NCBI GenBank assembly: GCA_964527385.1
Contig: CAZGPZ010000026.1
Coordinates: 1-13,961 of the forward strand
Direction of reading: 5' to 3'
Length of the DNA stretch: 13,961 nucleotides
Origin: JANWHZ01 sp964527385
GTDB taxonomy: Bacteria > Patescibacteriota > Saccharimonadia > Saccharimonadales > UBA4665
Shown here: positions 1-7,535 of the stretch, piece by piece
How the letters are laid out: each line of letters begins with the position of its first letter
Numbering within the stretch: the first letter of the stretch is position 1
Position numbers and translations under genes: made by a program
The notes under the pieces: generated by a model
What the model was told of the DNA's origin: nothing
Database searches by the model: none
The model's input: the letters and a program-made list of their open reading frames with translations, nothing else

Positions 1-528
1 GGTCGCGAGCGCAGTCTCGCCTGGCCGGGTAAAATCGCCCCACCCTTCTGTTTGGATTTGGTGAATTTGTCCCAACAGCTCACCAGCTGTTTCCGTGATA
101 TGTTTGGCACGCTCAGGCGCTATGTGATCTACCCAGAGCAAATGGTCAAATGTTATGCCAGGCACTTTCTGCTGGATCATATATCGCACCGTCTTGCTGC
201 CATGCTGATACGATCCGACTGCGATTATTTCAGGGACGGGTACTCCCATTTTGCGAACAGATTCGATTGCCCAAGCCTCTATGGCGTAGGAGTCGCGAGC
301 CTTATGCGAGATCCTTAAGATAAAAGTTGCACCAGAGGAAGTGAGGATATCGTAGACTTCGTTCTCTTCACCTTGAATAATCCGTGCCATCTGTTTAATT
401 TCTTGCCCCGTCGCCTCTTTGATAATCTTCTCTATAATTGCCTTTGGTGAAGTGTGGTGCTTGGCCAACGTCAAGAGCCGTTCTCTCGCCGCTTCATTGT
501 GGTAGTCGTTAAATAGTTTGCTCGTCAT
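1..528 (-). CDS. Phosphotransferase, aminoglycoside/choline kinase-like (partial, 3' end outside window)
   Basis: The reverse strand is open from an ATG at 528 to the window edge (176 codons, no stop), so the C-terminal part, including the catalytic loop, is missing. The visible part fits the N-lobe of the APH/choline-kinase fold. A strand-turn-strand with EVYDILTSSGATFILRIS lies at residues 57-74, with Arg72 at the position where many family members carry the ATP-binding Lys or Arg. A helix with Glu84 follows, then GVPVPEIIAVG (95-105), a hinge-like MIQQKVPG (117-124), and an LGQIHQI helix near 155. Such enzymes phosphorylate small hydroxylated substrates using ATP; the substrate cannot be told from this part. 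There is no Shine-Dalgarno, but a TATACT lies 10 nt upstream of the ATG. The codons look more A/T-rich than those of genes further right, which might hint at transfer. Family call fairly sure, function unsure. Confidence 0.75.
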   Translation of the reverse strand, partial: MTSKLFNDYHNEAARERLLTLAKHHTSPKAIIEKIIKEATGQEIKQMARIIQGEENEVYDILTSSGATFILRISHKARDSYAIEAWAIESVRKMGVPVPEIIAVGSYQHGSKTVRYMIQQKVPGITFDHLLWVDHIAPERAKHITETAGELLGQIHQIQTEGWGDFTRPGETALAT

Positions 529-728
529 CTGTTAGCACAGTATAAACTAGTGGACACGAGGTTTATATCCTTTTGGGAATGTCCTGAAGCAGGTTGAAGT
601 GTCAGTATTTCAAAGATGACGCCGCAGTGCTTGCACAGAGCAATGAAGAAGCGGACATAGGGAGCGAAGCGACTGCCTGCTGATGCGAATATCGAAAACT
701 CCACGGGCGCATACCAGTGGAGTTTCAT
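525..728 (-). CDS. Doubtful small ORF (67 aa)
   Basis: A 67-codon reverse-strand frame ends in TGA overlapping the ATG of the phosphotransferase (ATGA), the geometry of translational coupling. It contains a CxxC-like CKHCG at residues 32-36, but only one such pair, so no complete zinc site. No Shine-Dalgarno precedes its ATG, and the sequence just upstream is pyrimidine-rich. No family is recognised. It could be a chance frame or a decayed remnant. Confidence 0.2.
   Translation of the reverse strand: MKLHWYAPVEFSIFASAGSRFAPYVRFFIALCKHCGVIFEILTLQPASGHSQKDINLVSTSLYCANR
539..544 (-). promoter_or_regulatory. Candidate -10 box of the phosphotransferase
   Basis: On the reverse strand TATACT ends 10 nt before the ATG at 528. 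No good -35 is seen at 16-18 nt. If it is used, the leader would be only a few nucleotides long, matching the short-leader pattern elsewhere in the window. Confidence 0.35.
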
Positions 729-830
729 TCTGGCGGAGGCTTTTATTCAGTTTGCTCGGGTAGTTCCGGGCTATCACCTCTTAGGTGTTCCCATACTTTT
801 CGGCAAGATTTCCGCTGACACACATATTCC

Positions 831-873
831 CCGTATCTTGCTATACCACCTGTTGATCTCAGATAAGATACGG
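831..873. repeat. 9-bp perfect inverted repeat (stem-loop)
   Basis: CCGTATCTT and its exact reverse complement are separated by 25 nt. No T-run follows on either strand, so it is not a standard intrinsic terminator. Confidence 0.5.
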
Positions 874-1077
874 TTCCAATTCGAAGCGAGCTGGTTTATT
901 AAAGTAAAAGTCACAACTTCGGCTGGGCCTTTCGCTTTGGTAACTTCTCTTTGAGATGCGAGCCCGCGAAGCGCATCAACCCGATTACTGCCCTGCGCCG
1001 CGAGTAAAGTAACCTTTTTACTTATCGAAAAAACACCGCTGGGACACGAAAAATTCATATTCCGTTCAGATAAGGTC

Positions 1078-1106
1078 TTCAAAGTGCTTACGGTTCTGGC
1101 TATACT
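1078..1106 (+). promoter_or_regulatory. Candidate promoter of the histidine kinase at 1124
   Basis: TTCAAA (1078-1083) and TATACT (1101-1106) are spaced by 17 bp, matching sigma70-type consensus at 4/6 and 5/6 positions. A purine-rich Shine-Dalgarno (AGGGGG, 1107-1112) starts directly after the -10 box, so the leader would be short but could still hold part of a ribosome site. Confidence 0.4.
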
Positions 1107-1123
1107 AGGGGGTAAGGCACCGC

Positions 1124-2656
1124 ATGAACATACGATCGAAAGTCTTGGGCATTTATACGTTCGCGCTCATTTGCGTGCTCGCGTCGATCGTTTTCATCTC
1201 TTACCCATATATCCTGAATAGCCAAGGCGTGGACAGTGTCAAACTGTTTGTTATTGTCATTATCGCTGTCGGCCTGCTGTCGGTCGTTATAAGCGCGTTC
1301 CTGCTAGAGGTCGTGGTCATCCGGCGTATCAGCGAATTGACTGAACAGGTCAACCATATCAAAGATTACCGGAGCTTTTACGAAAAGCTGAAATTTGCCG
1401 GCGGCGACGAAGTTGCCGAACTTGCCGGCGCGACGAACAAGATGTTGGAACGGATCGTCGGGTCGACGAACGAAGTCAACGAGTTGAACAGCGAGCTCCA
1501 GCAGGAAAAGGCTGATGAAGAAAAGCTGGTCGAAAAGCGCACCCAGGAATTAAGCATGGAAAAGGCGCGCTTGCAGGCATCCGTCAGTAATCTGTCGCTT
1601 GGTTTTATTATGACCGACCCACAGAATAACATTTTGCTCATGAACAGCAGCGCGAAATCCATCCTTTCTGAGCCCGCCAACCTAGATGGGAGCCAGGTGC
1701 CTGCCGATCATCCTTGGACAGTTGCGGAGATAGCCCAGCACTTTGGCCAAGAACTGTCGCTTGTGCAGATGCTCGAGAAAAGCTTGCAGGACGGCAAACT
1801 CGTGAACAGCAACGACGTGACATATAACGCGCGGATATTACGGGTGATGATCAGCCCCGTACTTGGTGCCGGCAGCGAGCGTTTGGGCTGTGTGATCCTC
1901 CTGGAGGACATTACCGAACGCAAGTTGCTTGAGCGCAGCAAAGACGAATTCCTGTCCATCGCCAGCCACGAACTCCGTACGCCGCTGACTGCCATCCGTG
2001 GCAACACGGCCATGATCAAGCAGTTCTACGAGGCGCAAGTCAACGACGAAGTCTTCAACGAGATGGTTGACGACATCCACCAGTCCAGTGTCAGGTTGAT
2101 CAGCATCGTCAATGATTTCCTGGATGCTTCCCGCTTGGAGCAAGGCAAGATCAAGTTCAAAGCATCGCCGTTTGATTTGACAGCCGTACTAGAGGGTGTC
2201 GCCTACGAAACCGCGAGCATCGCCGAGGAGCGCGACACGCGCATCGTGATAGACAAAACGCTCCAGACAGTCCCGCAAGTCAATGCTGATAAAGACCGGG
2301 TCAAACAAGTCATCTACAACCTCGTTGGCAATGCTCTTCGGTTCACCGAGCACGGCAGCATCACTCTAGCCGCGCAGCAGCAAGGCAACATAATCAAGGT
2401 GTTCGTGTCAGATACCGGCCCCGGAATATCCGAGGAAAACCAGCGTATACTCTTCCGCAAGTTCCAGCAAGCCGGGCAAACAGCGTTCACGAGGGAAACA
2501 AGCCGCGGTACTGGCCTTGGCTTGTACATATCGAAGTTGCTTGTCGAAGGCATGGGCGGCACGATCGGCATCGACCATTCAGAACTTGGCAAAGGCACGA
2601 CCTTCGCGTTTACCCTGCCCTTGGCAAGCGCGGTACCTGCCACGTCGCAAGCTTGA
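1124..2656 (+). CDS. Membrane-anchored PAS sensor histidine kinase
   Basis: This 510-residue protein senses an unknown signal, autophosphorylates on His and would pass phosphate to a response regulator. Two membrane helices (about 7-29 and 40-64) flank a very short loop, so there is no real extracytoplasmic sensor domain. A HAMP-like segment (about 65-118), a Glu/Lys-rich coiled coil (about 118-150) and a PAS domain (about 150-265) follow. The dimerisation/phosphoacceptor helix has SHELRTP with His282. The ATPase domain has an N-box with Asn399/Asn403, a G1 box DTGPG from Asp430, an LFRKF F-box and a G2 box GTGLG at 462-466. All catalytic motifs are intact. The ATG at 1124 is chosen because AGGGGG precedes it. 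No response regulator is adjacent, so it is an orphan; the lone receiver at 10743-11165 is a possible but unproven partner. Confidence 0.93.
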   Translation: MNIRSKVLGIYTFALICVLASIVFISYPYILNSQGVDSVKLFVIVIIAVGLLSVVISAFLLEVVVIRRISELTEQVNHIKDYRSFYEKLKFAGGDEVAELAGATNKMLERIVGSTNEVNELNSELQQEKADEEKLVEKRTQELSMEKARLQASVSNLSLGFIMTDPQNNILLMNSSAKSILSEPANLDGSQVPADHPWTVAEIAQHFGQELSLVQMLEKSLQDGKLVNSNDVTYNARILRVMISPVLGAGSERLGCVILLEDITERKLLERSKDEFLSIASHELRTPLTAIRGNTAMIKQFYEAQVNDEVFNEMVDDIHQSSVRLISIVNDFLDASRLEQGKIKFKASPFDLTAVLEGVAYETASIAEERDTRIVIDKTLQTVPQVNADKDRVKQVIYNLVGNALRFTEHGSITLAAQQQGNIIKVFVSDTGPGISEENQRILFRKFQQAGQTAFTRETSRGTGLGLYISKLLVEGMGGTIGIDHSELGKGTTFAFTLPLASAVPATSQA

Positions 2657-2663
2657 GGAAATG

Positions 2664-2686
2664 GCGTGTACACCGGTGTTGCACGC
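2664..2686. terminator. Weak stem-loop between convergent genes
   Basis: GCGTG (2664-2668) and CACGC (2682-2686) enclose the 10-bp palindrome ACACCGGTGT (2670-2679). It lies in the 64-bp gap between two convergent genes. It has no T-run on either strand, so a terminator role is only suggested by position. Confidence 0.25.
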
Positions 2687-2720
2687 GCATATGAATATAG
2701 TATGTATTGATGTGGGATGT

Positions 2721-3566
2721 CTAGCTGCTTAGGCGGATCAAGATTGCGCCGCACGTTGCCAGTGCTACTGCTACTACTTTGACCCACAGCAGGTCTTTCT
2801 CTTTCAAGAAGAAGTGCTCCCCTGCCAGCGTAACGACCAGGAACGCCTCGTTGACGACGAGCACACTGCTGGCTTCGCTGAGCGATAACCCCTGGTTTAG
2901 CGCCAAATTGGCCAAAGCGCCGAGCACACAAGCCAGCGCCACGACTTTGCCGTCTTCACGAAGTATTTTCTTTATGCGCTCCAGCGCATGCGGCATGATG
3001 ATGAGGTTCAAGATTACCGGTGGCAGGAACGTCACGAAAAATGTCAGGCTGACGGAGTTGAACGACGCGAATAGATATTTGTACAAGATGATAACTACGG
3101 CGTAGAAAATAGTGGCGGTGAATGCCAATGCCACGCCGGTGAACGATTTCGGGCGCTTGAAACGGTGGATGATCACCAGCCCCGCGCCAACCGCGAGCAG
3201 CGTCCCGGCAAGCTTTTGCCACGAGAAGCCGCTATGCAGAATGAGCACGCTGAGCACGAACACCCACACCAGCCGGAACTTCGTGATCGCCCCTGACAGC
3301 GACGCCTCAATGTAGTTCGCTGATTTGAAGCTCAAGAGGTTCTGCCCGACGACCAACAAGCCCACGACGAGCGCGAGTGCCCACGGTTGCCACGACAAGG
3401 GGACTTTTGGCGCGGCCAGCATGAACGGCAAGCTGACAATTGCGCCGACCAGGCTGAAATAGAACGAGAACGCCCAGGCGTCTTTTTGCCCGCGCAAAAC
3501 GTGCCGTGCCAGCAGTCCCTGCCCCGTATATAGTGCCCCGGCGAGCAAGGCGAATATAAGCCACAT
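2721..3566 (-). CDS. EamA/DMT-family transporter
   Basis: A 281-residue, very hydrophobic protein with about ten membrane helices arranged as two EamA repeats (about 3-135 and 142-281), the standard size and layout of drug/metabolite transporters. Members export or import amino acids, nucleotides, sugars or drugs across the inner membrane; the substrate cannot be predicted. The second repeat has the typical segment before the last helices (NQGLSLSEASSVLVVNEAF) and GEHFFLKEK before the final helix. The ATG at 3566 has no Shine-Dalgarno, but an extended -10 (TGGTATACT) ends 7 nt upstream, which predicts a leaderless transcript starting at the A of the ATG. It converges with the kinase at 1124-2656 and diverges from the ATP-grasp gene. 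Confidence 0.9.
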   Translation of the reverse strand: MWLIFALLAGALYTGQGLLARHVLRGQKDAWAFSFYFSLVGAIVSLPFMLAAPKVPLSWQPWALALVVGLLVVGQNLLSFKSANYIEASLSGAITKFRLVWVFVLSVLILHSGFSWQKLAGTLLAVGAGLVIIHRFKRPKSFTGVALAFTATIFYAVVIILYKYLFASFNSVSLTFFVTFLPPVILNLIIMPHALERIKKILREDGKVVALACVLGALANLALNQGLSLSEASSVLVVNEAFLVVTLAGEHFFLKEKDLLWVKVVAVALATCGAILIRLSS

Positions 3567-3573
3567 GCCAGAG

Positions 3574-3579
3574 AGTATA
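3574..3579 (-). promoter_or_regulatory. Extended -10 of the EamA gene, 7 nt before the ATG
   Basis: On the reverse strand TGG precedes TATACT (3579 down to 3574), giving the TGn extended -10 form. Exactly 7 nt separate it from the start codon, so the start point would fall at the ATG. No -35 is evident, as is common with extended -10 promoters. Confidence 0.5.
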
Positions 3580-3622
3580 CCATAGCAAATGGCGCAGCTG
3601 GGCCGAGCTGTGACCTATCCTC

Positions 3623-3651
3623 TTGGTGTGCTGGGGTGTATCAGATAGACT
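3623..3651 (+). promoter_or_regulatory. Candidate promoter of the ATP-grasp gene
   Basis: TTGGTG (3623-3628) and TAGACT (3646-3651) are separated by 17 bp. The match is moderate. A TGTAAT at 3666-3671 is an alternative -10 without a good -35. Confidence 0.3.
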
Positions 3652-3687
3652 GAGTGCATACATCATGTAATTTTGCGAGCTAAAGCT

Positions 3688-4746
3688 GTGAATATCCCCG
3701 TATCGCATGAATACTACCCGTACATAATACGCACCATTTTGCGCCTGGTCGCCGAGGGCAAGCTGCCCGAAGTAACATCGGTGGATATCGAGCCGGACTA
3801 CGGATACATGATGCGGCTGGGCTACGCGAACGGCGCATTCCGGGTGGTGTTTGGCTACAACTTCGGCGTGAACCTGGCGTCGTCGGCGGAGCTGGCCAAG
3901 GACAAGGGTTACACGAAATTTATCCTTCGGCAGATGGGACTTAATAGCCCGAAGGGATCGGAATTCCTCTTGCCATGGTGGTATGAGGAGATTGGCCGCC
4001 CGCAGCAACTGCGCGGCAACCCGAATGTCAGGACGGTTGCCGACGCGCCGCGGTATGTGGACGAGCACCTGTCGTACCCGGTGTATATCAAGCCGGTCGA
4101 CGGGTCGCGCGGCGATGATATCTACCTGGTGCACGATGCGAAGCGGCTGAAAGAGATATGTGAGCTGTATGAAACCAAGCGCATCCGCGTGGCAATCATC
4201 GAACAGCCGGTAAGCCTGCCTGATTACCGTGTGGTCTGCCTGGATGGCAAACTCGTCTGCGCCTACCGGCGCATCCCGCTGCATGTGGTCGGTGATGGGA
4301 CGAGCACCGTCGAGCAACTGCTTTACAGGCTGCAAGGCGAACTGGACGCCGCTGGCCGCGATGCCCAGCTGGACCTTGAAGACGAACGCTTGAAAGCCTA
4401 CCTTGCCGCGCACCATATTGATCTAAGCGATATCCCCGAAGCAGGAAGGACCGTCATACTCGCTGCCATATCCAACCTGTCGGCAGGCGGCACGTCGGAC
4501 GACGTGACCGAAACGATCCACCAGCGGTGGGTCGACGTGGCGACGGCAGTAGCAAAGGGCTTCAATCTCCGGCTCATCGGCTTGGACCTGGCGTGCGCCG
4601 ACATTACGTCACCGGACGCGGCGTATAGTATTTTCGAGGTCAACAGCTCTCCCGGCTTCGACCACTACGCTTCCTCCGGTCCCATCCAGCAAAAACGCGT
4701 CGAAGATCTGTATCTCGCGGTCCTAAACGAGCCGCCGTCTATTTAG
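3688..4746 (+). CDS. Stand-alone ATP-grasp ligase, cyanophycin-synthetase/RimK-like
   Basis: ATP-grasp enzymes activate a carboxylate as acyl-phosphate and join it to an amine or thiol. Visible features (numbering from the GTG at 3688) are YIKPVDGSRGDD with Lys135 for ATP and the glycine-rich loop, DYRVVCLDGKLVCAYRR in the central sheet, HVVGDGTSTVEQL, NLSAGGTSDDVT, then Asp300 (GLDLACADI) and Glu317-x-Asn319 (FEVNSSPGFDHY) as metal ligands. The order and the NLSxGG motif are most like the ATP-grasp module of cyanophycin synthetases and related peptide ligases. At about 352 residues it lacks the Mur-ligase-like half of cyanophycin synthetase, so a different peptide or amino-acid product is likely. 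The start is uncertain: GTG 3688 or TTG 3673 in the same frame, neither with a clear ribosome site. Confidence 0.83.
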   Translation: MNIPVSHEYYPYIIRTILRLVAEGKLPEVTSVDIEPDYGYMMRLGYANGAFRVVFGYNFGVNLASSAELAKDKGYTKFILRQMGLNSPKGSEFLLPWWYEEIGRPQQLRGNPNVRTVADAPRYVDEHLSYPVYIKPVDGSRGDDIYLVHDAKRLKEICELYETKRIRVAIIEQPVSLPDYRVVCLDGKLVCAYRRIPLHVVGDGTSTVEQLLYRLQGELDAAGRDAQLDLEDERLKAYLAAHHIDLSDIPEAGRTVILAAISNLSAGGTSDDVTETIHQRWVDVATAVAKGFNLRLIGLDLACADITSPDAAYSIFEVNSSPGFDHYASSGPIQQKRVEDLYLAVLNEPPSI

Positions 4747-4779
4747 GGTTGGGCAACCTGAACAGAACATGAATTATCT

Positions 4780-4808
4780 TTGACTAGGCACAGTTTTATT
4801 GATATACA
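4780..4808 (+). promoter_or_regulatory. Promoter of the unknown gene at 4838
   Basis: TTGACT (4780-4785), a 17-bp spacer and TATACA (4803-4808) match sigma70-type consensus at 5/6 in each box. It is the best leadered promoter in the window. It is followed by AAAGG (4825-4829), 8 nt before the ATG at 4838. Confidence 0.65.
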
Positions 4809-4837
4809 TGGTATTTATTAACTGAAAGGTGCTGTTT

Positions 4838-6322
4838 ATGTCAGTAAGCCCGTTTGATTTGGCAGAGATACAGAAACAACCAGGTGGAGTCTTGGTCGAA
4901 TATGCTTTGGGAATGCCATCGCCTGAGTTTGTGCAGCCTAAATACCCGCTTCTTGCTAACGCACTCACGCCTGGCGGCAACAATGTCAGCCCTGCTGAGC
5001 TGGCCAATGCTGTTACTGCCAAGTTTCCCGGCACGACCGTAGAATCGGTCGGATTGGATGACATTTCATATGCATACCAATGCAACACGAGGACGGTCGG
5101 TATAGCTATCGACCCTTCCGGCGAAGCCTATGCGCCAGTGCATGAACGCCGGATGCAGCGCAGCGTGTCAGTTGGCGATAGGGGCATCACCGAAGTTACC
5201 AGTCGCGATATTGACCCCGCTCCCGGCCGGACGATACGTCCTGGCAAAGTTGTGTTTGAACCGCATGAAGATCCTGATACCCATGAGACATTATTCACCG
5301 ACGACAACGGCAATCACTATACCCGGCCTGGCAAAATGCATACGTGCATGGAAGATCTCGATGGCAATTGGGTGATTGGGCACACGCTCGAGCGGGTCTA
5401 TACAAAGAATCCAGATGGTACATATGCGGCCGAACCCGATACCAAAGAGTCTTTCTTCGGCGACAATCAAAACACACGGTCGCGGATGCTGGAACTATAT
5501 GCGTTAGCTAACCCACTTTTCCCTGGGGAAGCGAGCCCCGAAGATGTGTTGAAAGCGATTGAAAAGATCCGCCAAATGGCTAGTCCTGATGCTATCAAAG
5601 CGAGGGGTAACCTTGGTGATTTGTATGTCGATGATTTGCCGAACGGCAGCACGGCCGTCGGTTTCCAATACGCCCGGAACGGAAGCATAGTGATGTACCA
5701 ATATGTTGTTGACCAGGACGGCTACACGACGCATTACTCGTACGGGCGCAACCGGATCTTTGCCAGCCCCGCGGAGCAAGAACACGACGAAGCGGTCGAA
5801 TGGTGGGTTGAGACGACATTTGGATATGGTATCGTTGCCGGCCATAAGCGCATGACGCGTCTTCATTGGGAGACAAAGACAGAGATCAAGTATGGCGTCG
5901 CGGGCAATGAAACAAGGGATGAAACCTATACTCATACTCCAGTCAAGCTTACTGATGGCGGAGTTGAAACAGGCGAAGCGTACGTCGTCGCCAACGTCGA
6001 ACGTGACAAAATGAGGGCTGGCGAGACTAAGCCCGAGCATACTTCTTTTGATTTCCAGCGGGATGTTATTGAGCCGCTTGAGCTTGACACGAGCGAAGGC
6101 AACCCTATTAACATGGTCCAGACGCAGGCGGTCCGCGAAGAGCGGGCCGACGGCTCGGTGGAGAAATACGAGGGCGAGGAGTTTCGCCGCGTGTTCCACT
6201 ATGGGTTTGTCTCTACGGAAGACCTGTCTATCCCACTCGTCGTAGTGCGCACGCCTGACGGGTCGTTAGCGTGCGAAATTGACCGCAGCGAGGACATAGT
6301 ATTGGTCCCGGCACGAAAGTAA
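4838..6322 (+). CDS. Protein of unknown function (494 aa)
   Basis: I do not recognise a family. The product is acidic, soluble, has no signal peptide or membrane helix, and contains only three cysteines. After a short helical N-terminus it seems rich in beta-strands joined by Asp/Asn-Gly turns: DDNGNHY, DLDGNW, NPDGTY, DQDGYT, PDGSL. This resembles repeated beta-hairpins of the kind seen in YD-like or MORN-like proteins, although no regular repeat period is visible. A helical insertion (about 215-260, ASPEDVLKAIEKIRQM) separates two beta-rich halves. The ATG at 4838 is chosen over the in-frame GTG at 4829 because AAAGG lies 8 nt before it. It has its own strong promoter and converges with the methyltransferase gene with only 18 bp between stops. 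The codons look somewhat more A/T-rich than those of the ATP-grasp gene just upstream. Confidence 0.85.
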   Translation: MSVSPFDLAEIQKQPGGVLVEYALGMPSPEFVQPKYPLLANALTPGGNNVSPAELANAVTAKFPGTTVESVGLDDISYAYQCNTRTVGIAIDPSGEAYAPVHERRMQRSVSVGDRGITEVTSRDIDPAPGRTIRPGKVVFEPHEDPDTHETLFTDDNGNHYTRPGKMHTCMEDLDGNWVIGHTLERVYTKNPDGTYAAEPDTKESFFGDNQNTRSRMLELYALANPLFPGEASPEDVLKAIEKIRQMASPDAIKARGNLGDLYVDDLPNGSTAVGFQYARNGSIVMYQYVVDQDGYTTHYSYGRNRIFASPAEQEHDEAVEWWVETTFGYGIVAGHKRMTRLHWETKTEIKYGVAGNETRDETYTHTPVKLTDGGVETGEAYVVANVERDKMRAGETKPEHTSFDFQRDVIEPLELDTSEGNPINMVQTQAVREERADGSVEKYEGEEFRRVFHYGFVSTEDLSIPLVVVRTPDGSLACEIDRSEDIVLVPARK

Positions 6323-6340
6323 ACGTTGCGCGGGTGAGTG

Positions 6341-6949
6341 TTACGTCCGCACAATCCCGAGCCCGTGCGCTGTGTTCGCTTGCAAATGGAATTCTTCTAC
6401 CGCCCTGGCGACGCCGGGGAGGGCTTCGCGGGCGTAGTCGTCGATGACGATTACCCCGCCTTTGCTCATGCGCGGCAACACCAGCTTGAGCGAATCTTTG
6501 ATTGACCCATAGAAATCACCATCCAGAAACGCGAAAGCAATCTGGCCCGGCACGTCAGCGGCGACCAAATTGCTGAACCAACCCTTGTGAATGACGGGCA
6601 GCTTCAGGTTAGCGTGTTGGAATTCCCGGATGAACTGTTTTTTGCTAACATTCAATGCACCGCCCTTAAAGCCAGCACCTGCAGGGCTCTCATCTTCCCT
6701 GCTTTTTTCGGGCAGCCCTTCGAACGAATCGTACACGTGGAATTCTCGCGGCTCACGTTGGACATCTAGCAGCCGGCGTATAAATAAGCTGGTCGTGCCG
6801 ATATAGCATCCGAACTCGACGATATCGCCCGGCACGCTTTGGTCCAACACCCATTCTAGCTGTTCAAGCAAAACGTGTAGGCCGTCGGCGCCGACCTGGT
6901 CGGATATGATTGGGTATTTTTTTACTATGTCCGTGGCCAGGCTCCTCAT
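6341..6949 (-). CDS. TylF/macrocin-O-methyltransferase-family SAM methyltransferase
   Basis: A 202-residue class I methyltransferase that transfers a methyl group from S-adenosylmethionine, typically to a hydroxyl. Motif I is DIVEFGCYIGTTS (42-54). The acidic end of strand 2 is VYDSFEGLPE with Asp74, a hallmark of the TylF/CmcI family. FLDGDFYGS with Asp143/Asp145 and GGVIVIDDY with Asp170/Asp171 correspond to the metal-binding acidic residues of macrocin O-methyltransferases. Length is near the shorter family members. Its ATG overlaps the stop of the upstream deoxyribosyltransferase-like gene by one base (TAATG), so the two are almost certainly co-translated. The acceptor substrate is unknown; a sugar or nucleoside-derived acceptor would fit the neighbour but is inference. 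Confidence 0.87.
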   Translation of the reverse strand: MRSLATDIVKKYPIISDQVGADGLHVLLEQLEWVLDQSVPGDIVEFGCYIGTTSLFIRRLLDVQREPREFHVYDSFEGLPEKSREDESPAGAGFKGGALNVSKKQFIREFQHANLKLPVIHKGWFSNLVAADVPGQIAFAFLDGDFYGSIKDSLKLVLPRMSKGGVIVIDDYAREALPGVARAVEEFHLQANTAHGLGIVRT

Positions 6950-7497
6950 TAGTAATTCTCCGCTGAATCGGGCAAGCTGTCGATGAGGCGGTTGCGCATA
7001 TTAAGCAAGATGTTGTAATTGGCGTCACCCTGTGGCAAGGGTGCCGTTATGTTGTGCCGGCTCGCTTCGTGCAGCGCTTCAGCTTCCTCGGGTGTTACTT
7101 CGTCAGCGAAAAACATACTGTCGGCACGCGATATGTTGAAAATAGTTTCGGCTGTCGTCTGGAATGGCACGCCGCAGATCCTGGCCCAAGCCATTTCACA
7201 TGCCGCACTAAGGCCGATCCTGCCGAGTTGCCTGGGGTTGTGGTTAACGACCACAAGCAAATCGGCTTCGGTGATAGCGTCCATGAAAGCCGTTTCAAGC
7301 TGGCGTGCGCTGCTGCCGGGATCATCGGTAGCCAAGAGGACGAACGGTCGGTCTGGGTTGTCTGTTTCTACTGATGCCGGGGCGACCACCCGGGCGCCGT
7401 CGAGTACTAGGCGACTGATGGTTGCGCGGAGATACGGCAAATTTTCTCGTTTGAAACTGCCAGCTACCACGACATCATAAGAGTGTCCAGGCACCAT
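6949..7497 (-). CDS. Nucleoside 2-deoxyribosyltransferase-like protein
   Basis: A 182-residue Rossmann-like protein. VVVAGSF at 9-15 forms the first strand and loop. EADLLVVVN (77-85), then GRIGLSAACEMAWARICGVPF (92-112) with Ser97 and Glu101, matches the conserved pattern of nucleoside 2-deoxyribosyltransferases, where the Glu is the catalytic nucleophile. That family cleaves or exchanges the N-glycosidic bond of deoxynucleosides; relatives hydrolyse nucleotides. The frame stays open upstream to 7869, but that part is the shadow of umuC. The ATG at 7497 is chosen because the family sequence begins there and a perfect TATAAT ends 9 nt upstream. There is no Shine-Dalgarno. It is followed with a 1-nt overlap by the methyltransferase. 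Fold fairly sure, exact reaction not. Confidence 0.75.
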   Translation of the reverse strand: MVPGHSYDVVVAGSFKRENLPYLRATISRLVLDGARVVAPASVETDNPDRPFVLLATDDPGSSARQLETAFMDAITEADLLVVVNHNPRQLGRIGLSAACEMAWARICGVPFQTTAETIFNISRADSMFFADEVTPEEAEALHEASRHNITAPLPQGDANYNILLNMRNRLIDSLPDSAENY

Positions 7498-7506
7498 GAT
7501 CTTTAT

Positions 7507-7535
7507 ATTATACAATATTAACCTATTTAGCCCAA
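7507..7535 (-). promoter_or_regulatory. Promoter of the deoxyribosyltransferase-like/methyltransferase pair
   Basis: On the reverse strand TTGGGC (7535-7530), a 17-bp spacer and a perfect TATAAT (7512-7507) end 9 nt before the ATG at 7497. The -35 overlaps the last codons of umuC, so this pair can be transcribed apart from the mutagenesis cassette with almost no leader. Confidence 0.6.

Larger units (their letters stand above)
529..1123. other. Region without a convincing gene, containing an inverted repeat
   Basis: About 595 bases lie between two divergent genes. Apart from the doubtful ORF at 525-728 there is a 102-codon reverse frame (774-1082) with no ribosome site and no recognisable domain. 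A perfect 9-bp inverted repeat, CCGTATCTT (831-839) and AAGATACGG (865-873), encloses a 25-nt spacer. The stretch looks more A/T-rich than the neighbouring genes on the right. The promoter of the downstream kinase lies at its right end. Confidence 0.5.

Noticed and set aside
2314..2931. 205-codon reverse-strand frame
   Set aside because: It overlaps the catalytic domain of the first kinase and the end of the EamA gene in other frames, and is rich in Arg/Pro/Ser without motifs.
3307..4416. 369-codon open frame on the reverse strand
   Set aside because: It lies antisense to the ATP-grasp gene, whose ligase motifs are complete, and crosses the promoter region between two divergent genes. It is a frame shadow of G/C-rich coding sequence with no recognisable domain.
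5504..6199. 231-codon reverse-strand frame inside the unknown 494-aa gene
   Set aside because: The + strand frame has a strong promoter and ribosome site and spans the whole region; the reverse frame has neither.
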